Under the pieces are notes generated by a model. That model did no database searches, had not been told where the DNA came from, and saw only the letters and a program-made list of their open reading frames with translations. Positions 26,533 to 34,586 of a DNA stretch of 64,000 nt are shown here, piece after piece. Every line of letters starts with the position of its first letter. Position 1 is the stretch's first letter. The DNA lies in NCBI RefSeq assembly GCF_900101885.1, contig NZ_FNAN01000017.1, positions 124,001 to 188,000 of the forward strand, in the 5' to 3' direction. The stretch is from Dyadobacter soli (GTDB lineage: Bacteria; Bacteroidota; Bacteroidia; Cytophagales; Spirosomataceae). A program made the translations under genes and the position numbers.

Positions 26533-27507
26533 TCAATCTAAATCAAAGGCCTCATAAGCCTGTTTTGCGAGCGTGGACAAATGTCCGAGCAGCGAGACAG
26601 GCTCTATCACTTTAACAGATCCCGCAAAAGGCAACAACCAGGTGGCCATGTAACTCAGTGAGCCCACCAAAAACAGCATTTCAAGTTTTCCGTCGGATCG
26701 GGTTTGCTCGTGCATCCAGCCATATTTGTGTTTGGTATCATGCAGGTGTTGTCCCTGCGCAGGCGGCACCTTCGACGGGTCGAAATGGATTACCACTTTT
26801 TCATGATCTATTCTTTTGGCTTCTTCCGCCCAATACTGCTGTAATGTTTCCGGGCGTGGCGGGAATGTTTCGCCAGATACCGAAAGGCTGCTGATCCTGT
26901 CGAGCCGGAAATTCCGGAATGCTTGCCGAAGTCGGCAATAGGCAATCACGTGCCAATGATCGCTCAAATAAAGACCGATGGGCTCAATTTCGCGAAGGGT
27001 GGCTTCTCCTGATTCAGCCGCCTGGTAACCCATATTTACAACCCGATGCGATGTTACCGCGGCAACCAGCTGTTGATACGTGTTGGGACGTTCGGATGCG
27101 CTGGGCGGTTCCATGACCTGGATGTAAGGGGCGATCGATTCCAGATGGTCGCGGTCAGCATGCCGGAGTGCGGCGCGGAGCTTGTCCATCGCTGCCGAGC
27201 TGAGCCTAGCCGTGGCTGCATCTGTAAGCCTGGCCGCCAGTTTTTCAGCTGTCAGCAATGCGATGGCTTCTTCCCGGGTGAACATCACAGGTGGTAGGCG
27301 ATATCCTTCTAACATGGTATATCCCTTTCCTTCCTGCGTAACGATCGGTATTCCTGCGCTTTCCAATGTCCTGATATCCCTGTAAATCGTGCGGGTGCTG
27401 ACTGCAAACCGTTGTGCCAATTCTGTTGCGGTCAGGGTTCGTTTCGTTTGCAGCAATGTAAGCAAGGCGACGAGCCGGGACAGCCGCGTGGCTTCTGAAT
27501 CGATCAT
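26533..27507 (-). CDS. WYL-domain transcriptional regulator (YafY/PafC family)
   Basis: The N-terminal HTH_11 domain at about 10-60 (LTLLQTKRTLTATELAQRFA, STRTIYRDIRTLESAGIPIV) is followed by GKGYTMLEGYRLPPVMFTRE. A WYL domain at about 145-225 (REIEPIGLYLSDHWHVIAYC, FRNFRLDRISSL) and a WCX-like C-terminus (EMLFLVGSLSYMATWLLPFA) complete it. The family acts as ligand-responsive transcription factors. It lies 70 bases after ridA on the same strand but behind a strong terminator, so it probably has its own promoter. At 324 residues it is full length. Confidence 0.92.
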   Translation of the reverse strand: MIDSEATRLSRLVALLTLLQTKRTLTATELAQRFAVSTRTIYRDIRTLESAGIPIVTQEGKGYTMLEGYRLPPVMFTREEAIALLTAEKLAARLTDAATARLSSAAMDKLRAALRHADRDHLESIAPYIQVMEPPSASERPNTYQQLVAAVTSHRVVNMGYQAAESGEATLREIEPIGLYLSDHWHVIAYCRLRQAFRNFRLDRISSLSVSGETFPPRPETLQQYWAEEAKRIDHEKVVIHFDPSKVPPAQGQHLHDTKHKYGWMHEQTRSDGKLEMLFLVGSLSYMATWLLPFAGSVKVIEPVSLLGHLSTLAKQAYEAFDLD

Positions 27508-27528
27508 GCGTTTGAGAGATTGAATTAT

Positions 27529-27558
27529 GCAAAAGAGCCCGAAACCGGGCTCTTTTGC
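27529..27558 (-). terminator. strong intrinsic terminator after ridA
   Basis: A perfect 13-base stem (GCAAAAGAGCCCG / CGGGCTCTTTTGC) closes a 4-base loop, with an A/U-rich lower stem that gives a U-rich 3' side on either strand. It follows ridA by 18 bases on the minus strand and insulates the WYL gene. Confidence 0.8.
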
Positions 27559-27576
27559 AACTGTTTTCCATGTAAC

Positions 27577-27969
27577 CTACTTTACTACCGTAGCTTCCAG
27601 TTCAATGGTAAAGCCTCCAAACAAACCTTTTACTTCCAGTAAGGTTGTAGCTTGCTTGATACCATGTTTCGCGATCCAGCTTTGGTAAGTCTGCACGCAA
27701 GTCGAGAAGAATTCTTGAGTCGAAGTCGTGTAGACATTCAGCCGAACAATCCCGCTTGGCTCATATCCCGCTTCCGTGATCAGCTGTTCTAAGTTGCTGA
27801 TTGTGAGTTCCAGCTGCGTGTTCATTTCTCCCGCAACAGGCTGGCCGTTGGCGTCCATTGCAACCTGCCCGGAGCAATAAAGCGTCCCTGCCGGTTGTTT
27901 GATTTCGACTGCCTGTACCGAGTTCGAATACTTGCCCCATTCCCACGGATCTGTTGTGTTCTTTTCCAT
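27577..27969 (-). CDS. RidA (YjgF/YER057c/UK114) family protein
   Basis: The family deaminates reactive enamine/imine intermediates in the cytosol, though many members differ. Visible family features are GTLYCSGQVAMDANGQPVAG, LEQLITEAGYEPSGIVRLNV and ATTLLEVKGLFGGFTIELEA. The arginine of the canonical catalytic R-x-A/P is replaced by the VKGLF stretch, as in the RidA-like subgroup whose members often act on other substrates. The start at MEKNTTDPW is chosen as matching the family's opening; an ATG six codons upstream is possible. A strong terminator follows. Confidence 0.87.
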   Translation of the reverse strand: MEKNTTDPWEWGKYSNSVQAVEIKQPAGTLYCSGQVAMDANGQPVAGEMNTQLELTISNLEQLITEAGYEPSGIVRLNVYTTSTQEFFSTCVQTYQSWIAKHGIKQATTLLEVKGLFGGFTIELEATVVK

Positions 27970-28113
27970 TTTCGTTTGTGATAACATTGTTTGTTTTTGT
28001 TTTCACAAAAGTCAGATGGCGTTGTGACAGCCCTATGTCATACCCTTTTTACAACATAAAATAATTATCGGGTGCGTACTGTATTGCACCATTTCAAAAG
28101 CCATAGCTACGCT

Positions 28114-28251
28114 TTATTTCCCACGACGGCACCTGTCACTACAATATTTCACCTCGCCCCAAACTTTCTCCCACTTCTTCCGCCAGGTAAATGGTCTCCC
28201 GCATACCACGCAAGTTTTTTCCGGCAGGTCTTGTTTTTTGATTCCTTTCAT
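28114..28251 (-). CDS. DUF2256 small zinc-binding-like protein
   Basis: A 45-residue frame encodes [20 protein letters not shown], then [13 protein letters not shown] and ends RRGK. This is the DUF2256 pattern, with C..CGRPF.WRKKW and YCS..CR cysteines probably binding zinc. DUF2256 genes often neighbour photolyase/cryptochrome genes, which are absent here. It lies between the AraC and RidA genes, on the same strand as both. Confidence 0.85.
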   Translation of the reverse strand: MKGIKKQDLPEKTCVVCGRPFTWRKKWEKVWGEVKYCSDRCRRGK

Positions 28252-28277
28252 TCTGCAATCTTCTAAGCGACCAATTT

Positions 28278-29192
28278 CTAGTTCGAATTCAGCAACTTAC
28301 GAAAAACAGCAGGCGACATGCCGGTTTTCTGTTTGAACAGTTTGTTGAAAGACTGCGGATGCTCAAATCCCAGTGCATAGGCCACATCTGCCGTGGTGAG
28401 TCGGTCGCTGCCTAACATTTCCTTTGCTTTCTCGACCATTTTCAAATGGATGTGCTGCTGGGTGGTCTGGCCGGTGAGGGATTTCAGCATGTCAGACAAA
28501 TAACGCGGAGAAACTTTTAATTGCTCTGCTAATTCCTGCGCGGTAGGCAGACCGCTAACCAGCGCGTATTCGTTGTTCAGACGTTCATTTAAAAACGCGT
28601 TCATCTGGTCAATCAGGTCGTGATGGGTGACGTTCCGCGTCAGGAACTGCCGGTTATAAAACCGATCGCAATGATGAAGCAGCAGCTCGATCTGCGAAAC
28701 CAGGACATTCAGGCTGAAATGGTCGGTTTGAGTTTCTAACTCAGTCGCTATCGATTCAAACACAGACTTAATCACATTCTTCTCTTTTTCGGAGAGGAAC
28801 AAAGCTTCTGACACCGAATAGGAGAAAAAGCCGTACCGGTGAATACGCGATGCAAGCGGATGTTTGTAAAACAGATCCGGGTGAAAGTACAATGCATAAC
28901 CCTCGTGCTCCTCCAAGTCATCGGATAGCTGAACAATCTGATTGGGCCCTACGAAAGCAAGCCCGCCATCGCGAAAATCATAAGATCCCGGCCCATATTT
29001 GGCCTTGCCATTGAACCGTAACTTAAATGCTATCTTATAGAAATGCAGCAGATACTGGCTCCCGGCATCGGCGAGACTGGGCTTGTTTTCATCATAATTC
29101 ACCAAAGTGATCAGCGGATGCAGGGGCGACGGCAAGCCAACCCGCTCCATCAAAGCTGAGATTGTATCAAAAACCACTGGTTGCCCCTGCAT
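28278..29192 (-). CDS. AraC family transcriptional regulator
   Basis: The N-terminal 170 residues form a cupin-like sensing domain ([40 protein letters not shown]). The C-terminal HTH_18 domain spans about 200-300 ([54 protein letters not shown]). It starts 38 bases after the SDR gene on the same strand, so both form an operon and the regulator probably controls the SDR gene. Confidence 0.93.
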   Translation of the reverse strand: MQGQPVVFDTISALMERVGLPSPLHPLITLVNYDENKPSLADAGSQYLLHFYKIAFKLRFNGKAKYGPGSYDFRDGGLAFVGPNQIVQLSDDLEEHEGYALYFHPDLFYKHPLASRIHRYGFFSYSVSEALFLSEKEKNVIKSVFESIATELETQTDHFSLNVLVSQIELLLHHCDRFYNRQFLTRNVTHHDLIDQMNAFLNERLNNEYALVSGLPTAQELAEQLKVSPRYLSDMLKSLTGQTTQQHIHLKMVEKAKEMLGSDRLTTADVAYALGFEHPQSFNKLFKQKTGMSPAVFRKLLNSN

Positions 29193-29230
29193 AGCTGATT
29201 ATCGTCTTAAAAAAATAATATCCAAAAAAC

Positions 29231-29971
29231 TTAATCCTGAACAGCCGGGCGGATCACTATGTCGCCAATATCAACCTGATCCGGCTGGGCGATCGCGTAG
29301 GCGACTGCTTCCGCAATCGCCGTGGCGGGAATAGCGATTTCGCTCGCCCGCTGCGTCAGAACATCCCGGATGGACTCATTCCTGATTTTGCCCGCGAAGG
29401 GCGTATCCACGAACCCGGGCGAAATCCCTGTCACCCGCCAGCGGCCTTTTGACTCTTGGCGCAACGCTTCGCTGACTGTCCGGACCGCATTTTTGGTTGC
29501 CGCATAAACTCCCATCGTGGGCACAATACTAATGCCAGCCGTTGAAATGATGTTGATAATATGCCCGGAACCCTGCGATTTGAAAACGGGCAATGCGGCG
29601 GCAATGCCATAAAGCGTGCCTTTCAGGTTCACGTCGATCATCTGCTCCCAACCTTCCACATCCACATCCTCTAATAGTTGCAGCTGGCTGATGCCTGCAT
29701 TATTGATGATCACATCTAATCGGCCAAATTCGTTCAAGGCCAATTGGATCAGCGAAGCGACGTCGGTTCGTTTAGTCACATCCATTTGCAGGTAAACCGC
29801 CTGGCCGCCAGCTTTCTGAATGCGTTCTGTTAAACCAGCTAAGAGATCCGCCCGTCGGGCACCGAGCACGACTTTCGCTCCTTGTCCTGCCAGCAGTTCC
29901 GCCGTGGCTTCGCCAATACCACTGCTCGCGCCGGTAATGACCACTACTTTATTCTCAATTCCATTTGTCAT
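29231..29971 (-). CDS. short-chain dehydrogenase/reductase (SDR)
   Basis: This is an NAD(P)-dependent oxidoreductase of the classical SDR family. It has the Rossmann motif TGASSGIGEA (residues 14-23), the DVTKR and NNAG motifs, the catalytic serine in ISTAGIS and Y-x-x-x-K (YAATK). The family tail GFVDTPF is also present. At 246 residues it is typical. The substrate is unknown; an AraC-type regulator is the next gene. Confidence 0.94.
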   Translation of the reverse strand: MTNGIENKVVVITGASSGIGEATAELLAGQGAKVVLGARRADLLAGLTERIQKAGGQAVYLQMDVTKRTDVASLIQLALNEFGRLDVIINNAGISQLQLLEDVDVEGWEQMIDVNLKGTLYGIAAALPVFKSQGSGHIINIISTAGISIVPTMGVYAATKNAVRTVSEALRQESKGRWRVTGISPGFVDTPFAGKIRNESIRDVLTQRASEIAIPATAIAEAVAYAIAQPDQVDIGDIVIRPAVQD

Positions 29972-30135
29972 ATCGTAAGTTGAATGTTACGATACAAAAT
30001 TCCGGAAAGGAACGGGCGGAAGTGTAGCCGAAACCGTCGAATGTGTAGTCGGTAATTGCGATTAAATCTCAATTTAGAGCGGGATTGGTGAAGGCATTCG
30101 GGACGTAGTTTTGGGGTTTAAAACCAAACAATATC

Positions 30136-30480
30136 ATGGACTATCAAACCCTGCTTCGCCAACTCAACCAGGGTTTTAATGCGCGCCGGATCGATGCCGT
30201 ACTGGCGCATATGCATAAATATGTAAGCTGGCCCAATGGCTGGGAAGGCGGCTACGTGTCCGGGCACGAGGAAGTGCGGGTTTACTGGCTCAGGCAATGG
30301 CAACAAATTGATCCGGCGGTCGAGCCGATTGCATTTGAGGAAAAGTCTGATGGTCGGATCGCTATTCAGGTACGGCAAATCATTAAAAATCTGGAAGGTC
30401 AGATTTTGAGCGATACGCTGCTATTTCATATTTATACCTTCGAAAATGGGAAAGTGCGGATGATGGCGATTGAACATTAA
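30136..30480 (+). CDS. SnoaL-like/NTF2-fold protein
   Basis: A small cone-shaped NTF2-like protein (114 residues). It has the N-terminal helix LLRQLNQGFNARRIDAVLAH and the family core KYVSWPNGWEGGYVSGHEEV, then strands QVRQIIKNLEGQILSDTLLF and a C-terminal FENGKVRMMAIE. The family includes cyclases, isomerases and non-enzymatic ligand-binding proteins, so no substrate can be inferred. It diverges from the SDR gene with 164 bases between them, which could share a regulator. Confidence 0.75.
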   Translation: MDYQTLLRQLNQGFNARRIDAVLAHMHKYVSWPNGWEGGYVSGHEEVRVYWLRQWQQIDPAVEPIAFEEKSDGRIAIQVRQIIKNLEGQILSDTLLFHIYTFENGKVRMMAIEH

Positions 30481-30492
30481 GGCTAGCCACCA

Positions 30493-30540
30493 GTGGGTTT
30501 TTGAAATTTCGTATCTTACCAAAATTTCAAAAACCCCCAC
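30493..30540 (+). terminator. long inverted repeat between NTF2-like and nucleotidyltransferase genes
   Basis: Arms GTGGGTTTTTGAAATTT and AAATTTCAAAAACCCCCAC pair over about 17 bases with a two-base bulge around a 12-base loop. It lies 13 bases after one stop and 6 bases before the next start, so it may end the first transcript or fold the leader of the second. Confidence 0.5.
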
Positions 30541-30546
30541 ACACGA

Positions 30547-30885
30547 ATGAAAACATCCCTCGCTCACTTACCACAAAACAAGCAAGACCAATTAAAGGCG
30601 TTTACCGCAATTGTCCTCGATAAAGTCCCTGCAGAAATGATCATTCTCTTCGGTAGCTATGCAAGGGGCGACTGGGTTGAGGATTATCAGGAGAAGTACG
30701 AGTATGTGAGCGATTTTGACATTATGATTGTCACGAAAGACAAGAATTCGGCCAAGCAGGTCAAGAAATCACGCGAGTTGGAGTATCTAGGGAGTCGGGT
30801 GGCGTTGTTGAGGGATTTGACAGAGCGGGTTTGTCGGGAGCGGATTACCAGTCTGGGAAAAACACGAACTATAAGTGATCGCTAA
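30547..30885 (+). pseudogene. truncated MNT-type nucleotidyltransferase
   Basis: The first 80 residues match the nucleotidyltransferase half of a Bacteroidota protein family: PAEMIILFGSYARGDWVEDY and SDFDIMIVTKDKNS, with the GS..ARG and D-x-D motifs for metal and nucleotide. In the full-length family a HEPN domain (about 150-200 residues) should follow. Here the sequence leaves the family near residue 80, ends in an unrelated basic tail (RVALLRDLTERVCRERITSL) and stops at 112. No HEPN coding was found in the following 130 bases. It is probably a truncated gene. Confidence 0.55.
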
Positions 30886-31017
30886 ATTCATTTAGTCTCA
30901 TATTTTAATATGCTTTTCTACATTAAACATATTGCAATAGCACCTTTGAAATAAAATATGGTGAAATTTTTGCTAGTAAACATTCAATAAAAATACAACT
31001 CTCTACATTTACGAACA

Positions 31018-32283
31018 ATGGAAGTAAGTGACATCATTAATGCGATTACAACGCTATTTAATTTTCCAGTACTTGAAGAGACTGAGGACCAAGTGACATT
31101 TCAAACAATTTCTGATAAAACAGCAATTTTAGACAAAAACGATCTAAGGGCCATTTTAACTGAGGCTGAGCCGTTGGTTTCTTTGCAAGGAATAGAGCTT
31201 ATGGGCCCAACGACTTACGAAGTCCTTGTACGGCTTGAAAACAGATACGTTGGACCTTCTGATATTCATCAAGTAGATACCGTTAACAAAATTGAATATC
31301 GTATAAGCAAACCAACCACACCCTATCTAGTTCATTTTCTATATTATTTGGATAAACAGAATACGCCAAGAATATTGAGACGCACGATGATGGCCCACAA
31401 ATTGCGAAGAATTTACAGTTCAAGTGGGCAGCTATCAATATTTAGCGAGAATATTTTAGACCTAATGAAGGAAATCTTGCCTCAATTTGACACAATTCAA
31501 ATCAAATCTGATTCGCCCAAAAAACAGTCTGAATTCGAGCAGCTTGTTTATTCGCTACTATTTAACTTAGGCTACAATCTAGACTACACTATTCTGCCTT
31601 TGCGATTTATGGAAGAATTCACTCAATCTTACAGAATTGGCCGACTTCGAAGAAGTAAGATTAGTGAGGTTGAGGCACCAAAAAGAGTTTATACCAACGA
31701 ACTTATTTTGCACTATCAAAAGGGCATTTCAAGCGAGAGCCTTGATCATCAATTTCTTTCTTTTTATCATGTTCTCGAACATTTTTTCGAAAAAATATAC
31801 ACTGATGATATAATAAATAGTGTTAAAACAGAATTAACAAAACCGAGTTTTTCTTACAAGCGAACCAAGGATATAAATTCATTGGTATCCATTATCCAAA
31901 CCCGCTTAAAATATAAAAATGATGAATTCTCACTTAACGAACTAGAAGCCTTAGAGCTTACTCTCAAAAATTTTATAACAGATATATCTTCGTTATCAGA
32001 TCAGCTAAACGAGATATCGGCTACCTTAATAGACTATTTCAAGAGGAATGAAGTCCCGTTTTCAAAAGGGAATAGAGTCAATTTTGAATCTGAAAATTTG
32101 AATGAAATATTCAAGAATCTGTCGAAGCGCATTTATCTCACTCGAAATGCTATCGTTCATAGTAAGGAAACTGAGAAAATCAAGTACACTCCGTTTCGCG
32201 ACGATAAAGACCTCACGACTGAAATATATTTACTGCGATTGATTGCAGAGATGGTTATTATAGCGGATTCAAAAGAGTTATAG
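31018..32283 (+). CDS. HEPN-motif protein of unknown family (ApeA-like C-terminus)
   Basis: I do not recognise the N-terminal 340 residues. The C-terminal end has IYLTRNAIVHSKETEK with R376-N-A-I-V-H381, the RNxxxH motif of HEPN ribonucleases, followed by PFRDDKDLTTEIYLLRLIAE. The family layout L..RIY.TRN..VHSKEG is known in ApeA-like HEPN proteins. HEPN domains commonly cut RNA in abortive infection. The gene is AT-rich compared with its neighbours, a sign of recent transfer. It has 134 bases upstream that are AT-rich and could hold its promoter, and it is convergent with the next gene. Confidence 0.6.
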   Translation: MEVSDIINAITTLFNFPVLEETEDQVTFQTISDKTAILDKNDLRAILTEAEPLVSLQGIELMGPTTYEVLVRLENRYVGPSDIHQVDTVNKIEYRISKPTTPYLVHFLYYLDKQNTPRILRRTMMAHKLRRIYSSSGQLSIFSENILDLMKEILPQFDTIQIKSDSPKKQSEFEQLVYSLLFNLGYNLDYTILPLRFMEEFTQSYRIGRLRRSKISEVEAPKRVYTNELILHYQKGISSESLDHQFLSFYHVLEHFFEKIYTDDIINSVKTELTKPSFSYKRTKDINSLVSIIQTRLKYKNDEFSLNELEALELTLKNFITDISSLSDQLNEISATLIDYFKRNEVPFSKGNRVNFESENLNEIFKNLSKRIYLTRNAIVHSKETEKIKYTPFRDDKDLTTEIYLLRLIAEMVIIADSKEL

Positions 32284-32333
32284 CTGAATTTGTACTGCTG
32301 ATTGAGTATAACATGTCTGAATAGAGTCCACCG

Positions 32334-33188
32334 CTATAACTGAGACCTGACAGAAATATTCCCAAAATGATCGAACGATATGCGATCTCGGTAAACCTCG
32401 ATAAAATATTTAATAGTCTTCCAAGATTTCAGCTTTCCTAAACTCCACAGCATCAATCCTAATCTCTCATCGGAGTAATTATTGTCCACGATTCTACAAG
32501 CCTCTTCTTCACCGACAGCTATTTTTAACGATGCACAGATATACAAATATGTAATTTCATCAATTTCCTTTACTGAAAACACATAATTGTTATTATACGG
32601 AGCCAGCTTTATTACCAGCTTCGAAAGCGAGTTAAGTGGCAGATTATTACTTATTTCGTCATAAATACTCATCAGATAATCCACAGAAAATTTTTTAATA
32701 ATTAGCTCTTGGCAATAATACTCTTGGTGGCAAGTCCATAGATTGAAAATAGTGTCTGCAAATTCATCGTTCCAATCTTCAAGCAATATTTTGTATGCTC
32801 TATTCCTAATGACCGTTAGGTTGGATGAAAGAAAACTTACAATAATTTGCTCTTTAATTTGTTGCGGAGATGTACCATAAAGAGTGTTTAAAACATATGC
32901 ACAGCTGTCTCTCTTTTTAAAGTCTGGCTGGTTAGCCTTCGAGATAAGCAAATTAATTAGGTTCTCGTGACAACGTTCGAAATTTTCCTTTGTATCAGAA
33001 ACAATCTTTTTCAGCAGAAATTCTCGGAATTTATTGTCACGAAAGTCAGTGTCCAACATTGAGCAGCTCTCGCTTGGGCTTAAACAGTTGATCAACGCTT
33101 GTAAGAAAAATGTAGGCTCTAACGGATCCATTGTTTCTGTATACGCCTGCACATACCCCAATTTATTGGCTGGAACTTCGTCTAACAT
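32334..33188 (-). CDS. helical-repeat protein of unknown function
   Basis: The 284 residues are nearly all alpha-helical, with repeated short helix pairs that suggest HEAT/ARM-like folding (RDSCAYVLNTLYGTSPQQIK, VIRNRAYKILLEDWNDEFAD, ERLGLMLWSLGKLKSWKTIK). No catalytic motif or membrane segment was seen. It is AT-rich like the HEPN gene, with which it converges at 50 bases' distance. The frame ends at SVRSQL. It may be the partner of the HEPN protein, but opposite orientation argues against an operon. Confidence 0.5.
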   Translation of the reverse strand: MLDEVPANKLGYVQAYTETMDPLEPTFFLQALINCLSPSESCSMLDTDFRDNKFREFLLKKIVSDTKENFERCHENLINLLISKANQPDFKKRDSCAYVLNTLYGTSPQQIKEQIIVSFLSSNLTVIRNRAYKILLEDWNDEFADTIFNLWTCHQEYYCQELIIKKFSVDYLMSIYDEISNNLPLNSLSKLVIKLAPYNNNYVFSVKEIDEITYLYICASLKIAVGEEEACRIVDNNYSDERLGLMLWSLGKLKSWKTIKYFIEVYRDRISFDHFGNISVRSQL

Positions 33189-33276
33189 ATCAAGTTGGGT
33201 TGATTCAGACTCAAAAGAAGAGCCCGAACATATAATACTACCGGCTCAGATAGAGGATCGTATCACATTCTTTGAA

Positions 33277-33984
33277 CTAAGCTGCCTTCCTCAGCGGCAG
33301 CCCATACGGATCAAGCACCTGAGGCAGGTTCGTATCTATCTGATTACTGTAAACCCCATCAATTACCCGGTAAGCCGAAAGTTTATCATCTGGATACTGG
33401 AAATAAGTCAAATCCATAATCTCATTTTCAGTCAGGCCAGGAATCATCCAGGACAGTGCTGCGTCACCTTTCAGTATTAGCGGCTGCCGCTTACCATCAT
33501 TGTGTATCGCACCAAGCATCGGGCTCGCATCCTGCGTGACAATAGCAAACGTGTTCATTCCTTTCCACGTCGAGTAAATCGCGCCCATCGCAAAAAACTT
33601 CTTCTCTGCTGGCTTGATGTACCAAGACTCATAGCTCTTCTTATTGTTCAAATCTGGATAGTGCGGCTCGAAAAATCCCGTACACAACACCAGGCACCGA
33701 TTGTGCTTCGCATACTTCCACCACATCTTGTCGCGGTTGAACAAATCGTGGTTGGTCGCATTCAACGTGTTAAACCTGAATGCTTTTTCGTCCGTGACAT
33801 TTGTAGGTACAAGTCGCCACCTGAACAAATCAAGCGACCGTGGACTGGTCATTACTGGCAGAAACGGCTTTTCAAAGCCGTTGAAGTCGTATCTCTTTTT
33901 GAATTGTTCGAGCTTGTCAACAGGAAGTTTGAATTCTGCTTTCAAAGTTTCAACATCACTTTCATTCGACACGTGATAGCACAT
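33277..33984 (-). CDS. SOS response-associated peptidase (SRAP, YedK/HMCES family)
   Basis: The family protects abasic sites in single-stranded DNA by a covalent link through its N-terminal cysteine. C2 is exposed after methionine removal (MCYHVSNESD). The family motifs follow: RNR-like FRFNTLNATNHD, CLVLCTGFFEPHYPD with the active-site glutamate, and HNDGKRQPLIL with the active histidine. The 235-residue length fits. It is divergent from umuD, with about 160 bases between that contain two palindromes; SRAP, umuD and umuC travel together in Bacteroidota. Confidence 0.92.
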   Translation of the reverse strand: MCYHVSNESDVETLKAEFKLPVDKLEQFKKRYDFNGFEKPFLPVMTSPRSLDLFRWRLVPTNVTDEKAFRFNTLNATNHDLFNRDKMWWKYAKHNRCLVLCTGFFEPHYPDLNNKKSYESWYIKPAEKKFFAMGAIYSTWKGMNTFAIVTQDASPMLGAIHNDGKRQPLILKGDAALSWMIPGLTENEIMDLTYFQYPDDKLSAYRVIDGVYSNQIDTNLPQVLDPYGLPLRKAA

Positions 33985-34057
33985 AACCTCAATTTTTAAG
34001 TCTGAAACATTAATTAGCTGATCCTTATACCGTAAAGATCAACAAATATAATACAAA

Positions 34058-34090
34058 TGGATTAAATCCACAATAATGGAATATTTCCAT
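34058..34090. promoter_or_regulatory. two palindromes, candidate SOS operators
   Basis: TGGATT-A-AATCCA (34058-34070) and ATGGAA-TAT-TTCCAT (34076-34090) are perfect inverted repeats spaced 5 bases apart. They lie in the divergent region between the SRAP gene and umuD. As both genes belong to SOS-regulated families, the sites could bind a LexA-type or other repressor; this is inferred from position only. Confidence 0.45.
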
Positions 34091-34098
34091 ATCAAGGC

Positions 34099-34129
34099 TT
34101 GATTTGTTAATTTCCCCGTGCCACCTTTG
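34099..34129 (+). promoter_or_regulatory. candidate Bacteroidota promoter of umuDC
   Basis: TTG (34099-34101), a 20-base spacer and CACCTTTG (34122-34129, one mismatch from TAnnTTTG) fit the Bacteroidota -33/-7 pattern. It lies 16 bases before the umuD start and just downstream of the palindrome pair. Confidence 0.4.
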
Positions 34130-34145
34130 TAAAAAGTGTAAAGAG

Positions 34146-34586
34146 ATGGAGGAGATTACCGGCGCACAGTCACTAACAATTTATCGACAGATCAACGGTG
34201 TAAGCTGGCTGACAGCCCTGATTCCGGCAATTAGTGCAGGCTTTCCCTCTCCGGCCGCAGACTTCATCGACCTTGAAATCGATTTGCAGAAAGAGATTGT
34301 GAAAAATCCGGCGAGTACATTCTACGGGCGGGTCAAGGGCACAAGCATGTGTGACGTGCACATTGACGACGGCGACATTCTGGTAATAGACAAAAGCCTC
34401 CCGTGCAGAGACAATTGCATTGCCGTCTGTTTTTTGAATGGTGAATTTCTGGTGAAACGGGTACGCTACGATGAGGGCGGGTGCTGGCTGGTTGCTGAAA
34501 ACGAGCAATATACACCGATTTGGGTCGGTCAAGACACAGAGTTTCTGGTTTGGGGAATAGTTACAAACGTCATCAAATTCTTCTGA
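34146..34586 (+). CDS. umuD: UmuD-like S24 autopeptidase, error-prone polymerase subunit
   Basis: This SOS mutagenesis protein cleaves itself to activate translesion synthesis. Residues 30-40 give the cleavage region (SAGFPSPAADF; cut expected between A31 and G32). The Ser-Lys dyad is S67 (GTSMCDVHIDDGDIL) and K104 (FLVKRV). No helix-turn-helix is present, so it is UmuD and not LexA. The start at MEEITGAQ gives the family's normal length; the longer frame adds an unlikely CHLCKKCK peptide. It ends 1 base before umuC. Confidence 0.9.
   Translation: MEEITGAQSLTIYRQINGVSWLTALIPAISAGFPSPAADFIDLEIDLQKEIVKNPASTFYGRVKGTSMCDVHIDDGDILVIDKSLPCRDNCIAVCFLNGEFLVKRVRYDEGGCWLVAENEQYTPIWVGQDTEFLVWGIVTNVIKFF

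Noticed and set aside
30547-32283. A classical MNT-HEPN toxin-antitoxin operon
   Set aside because: The nucleotidyltransferase belongs to a family with its own fused HEPN half and is truncated; the following HEPN-motif protein is of a different, larger type with a 130-base gap. Kept only as a weak possibility.
34146-34586. LexA repressor
   Set aside because: The S24 peptidase is present but there is no N-terminal helix-turn-helix, and umuC follows directly; UmuD fits better.
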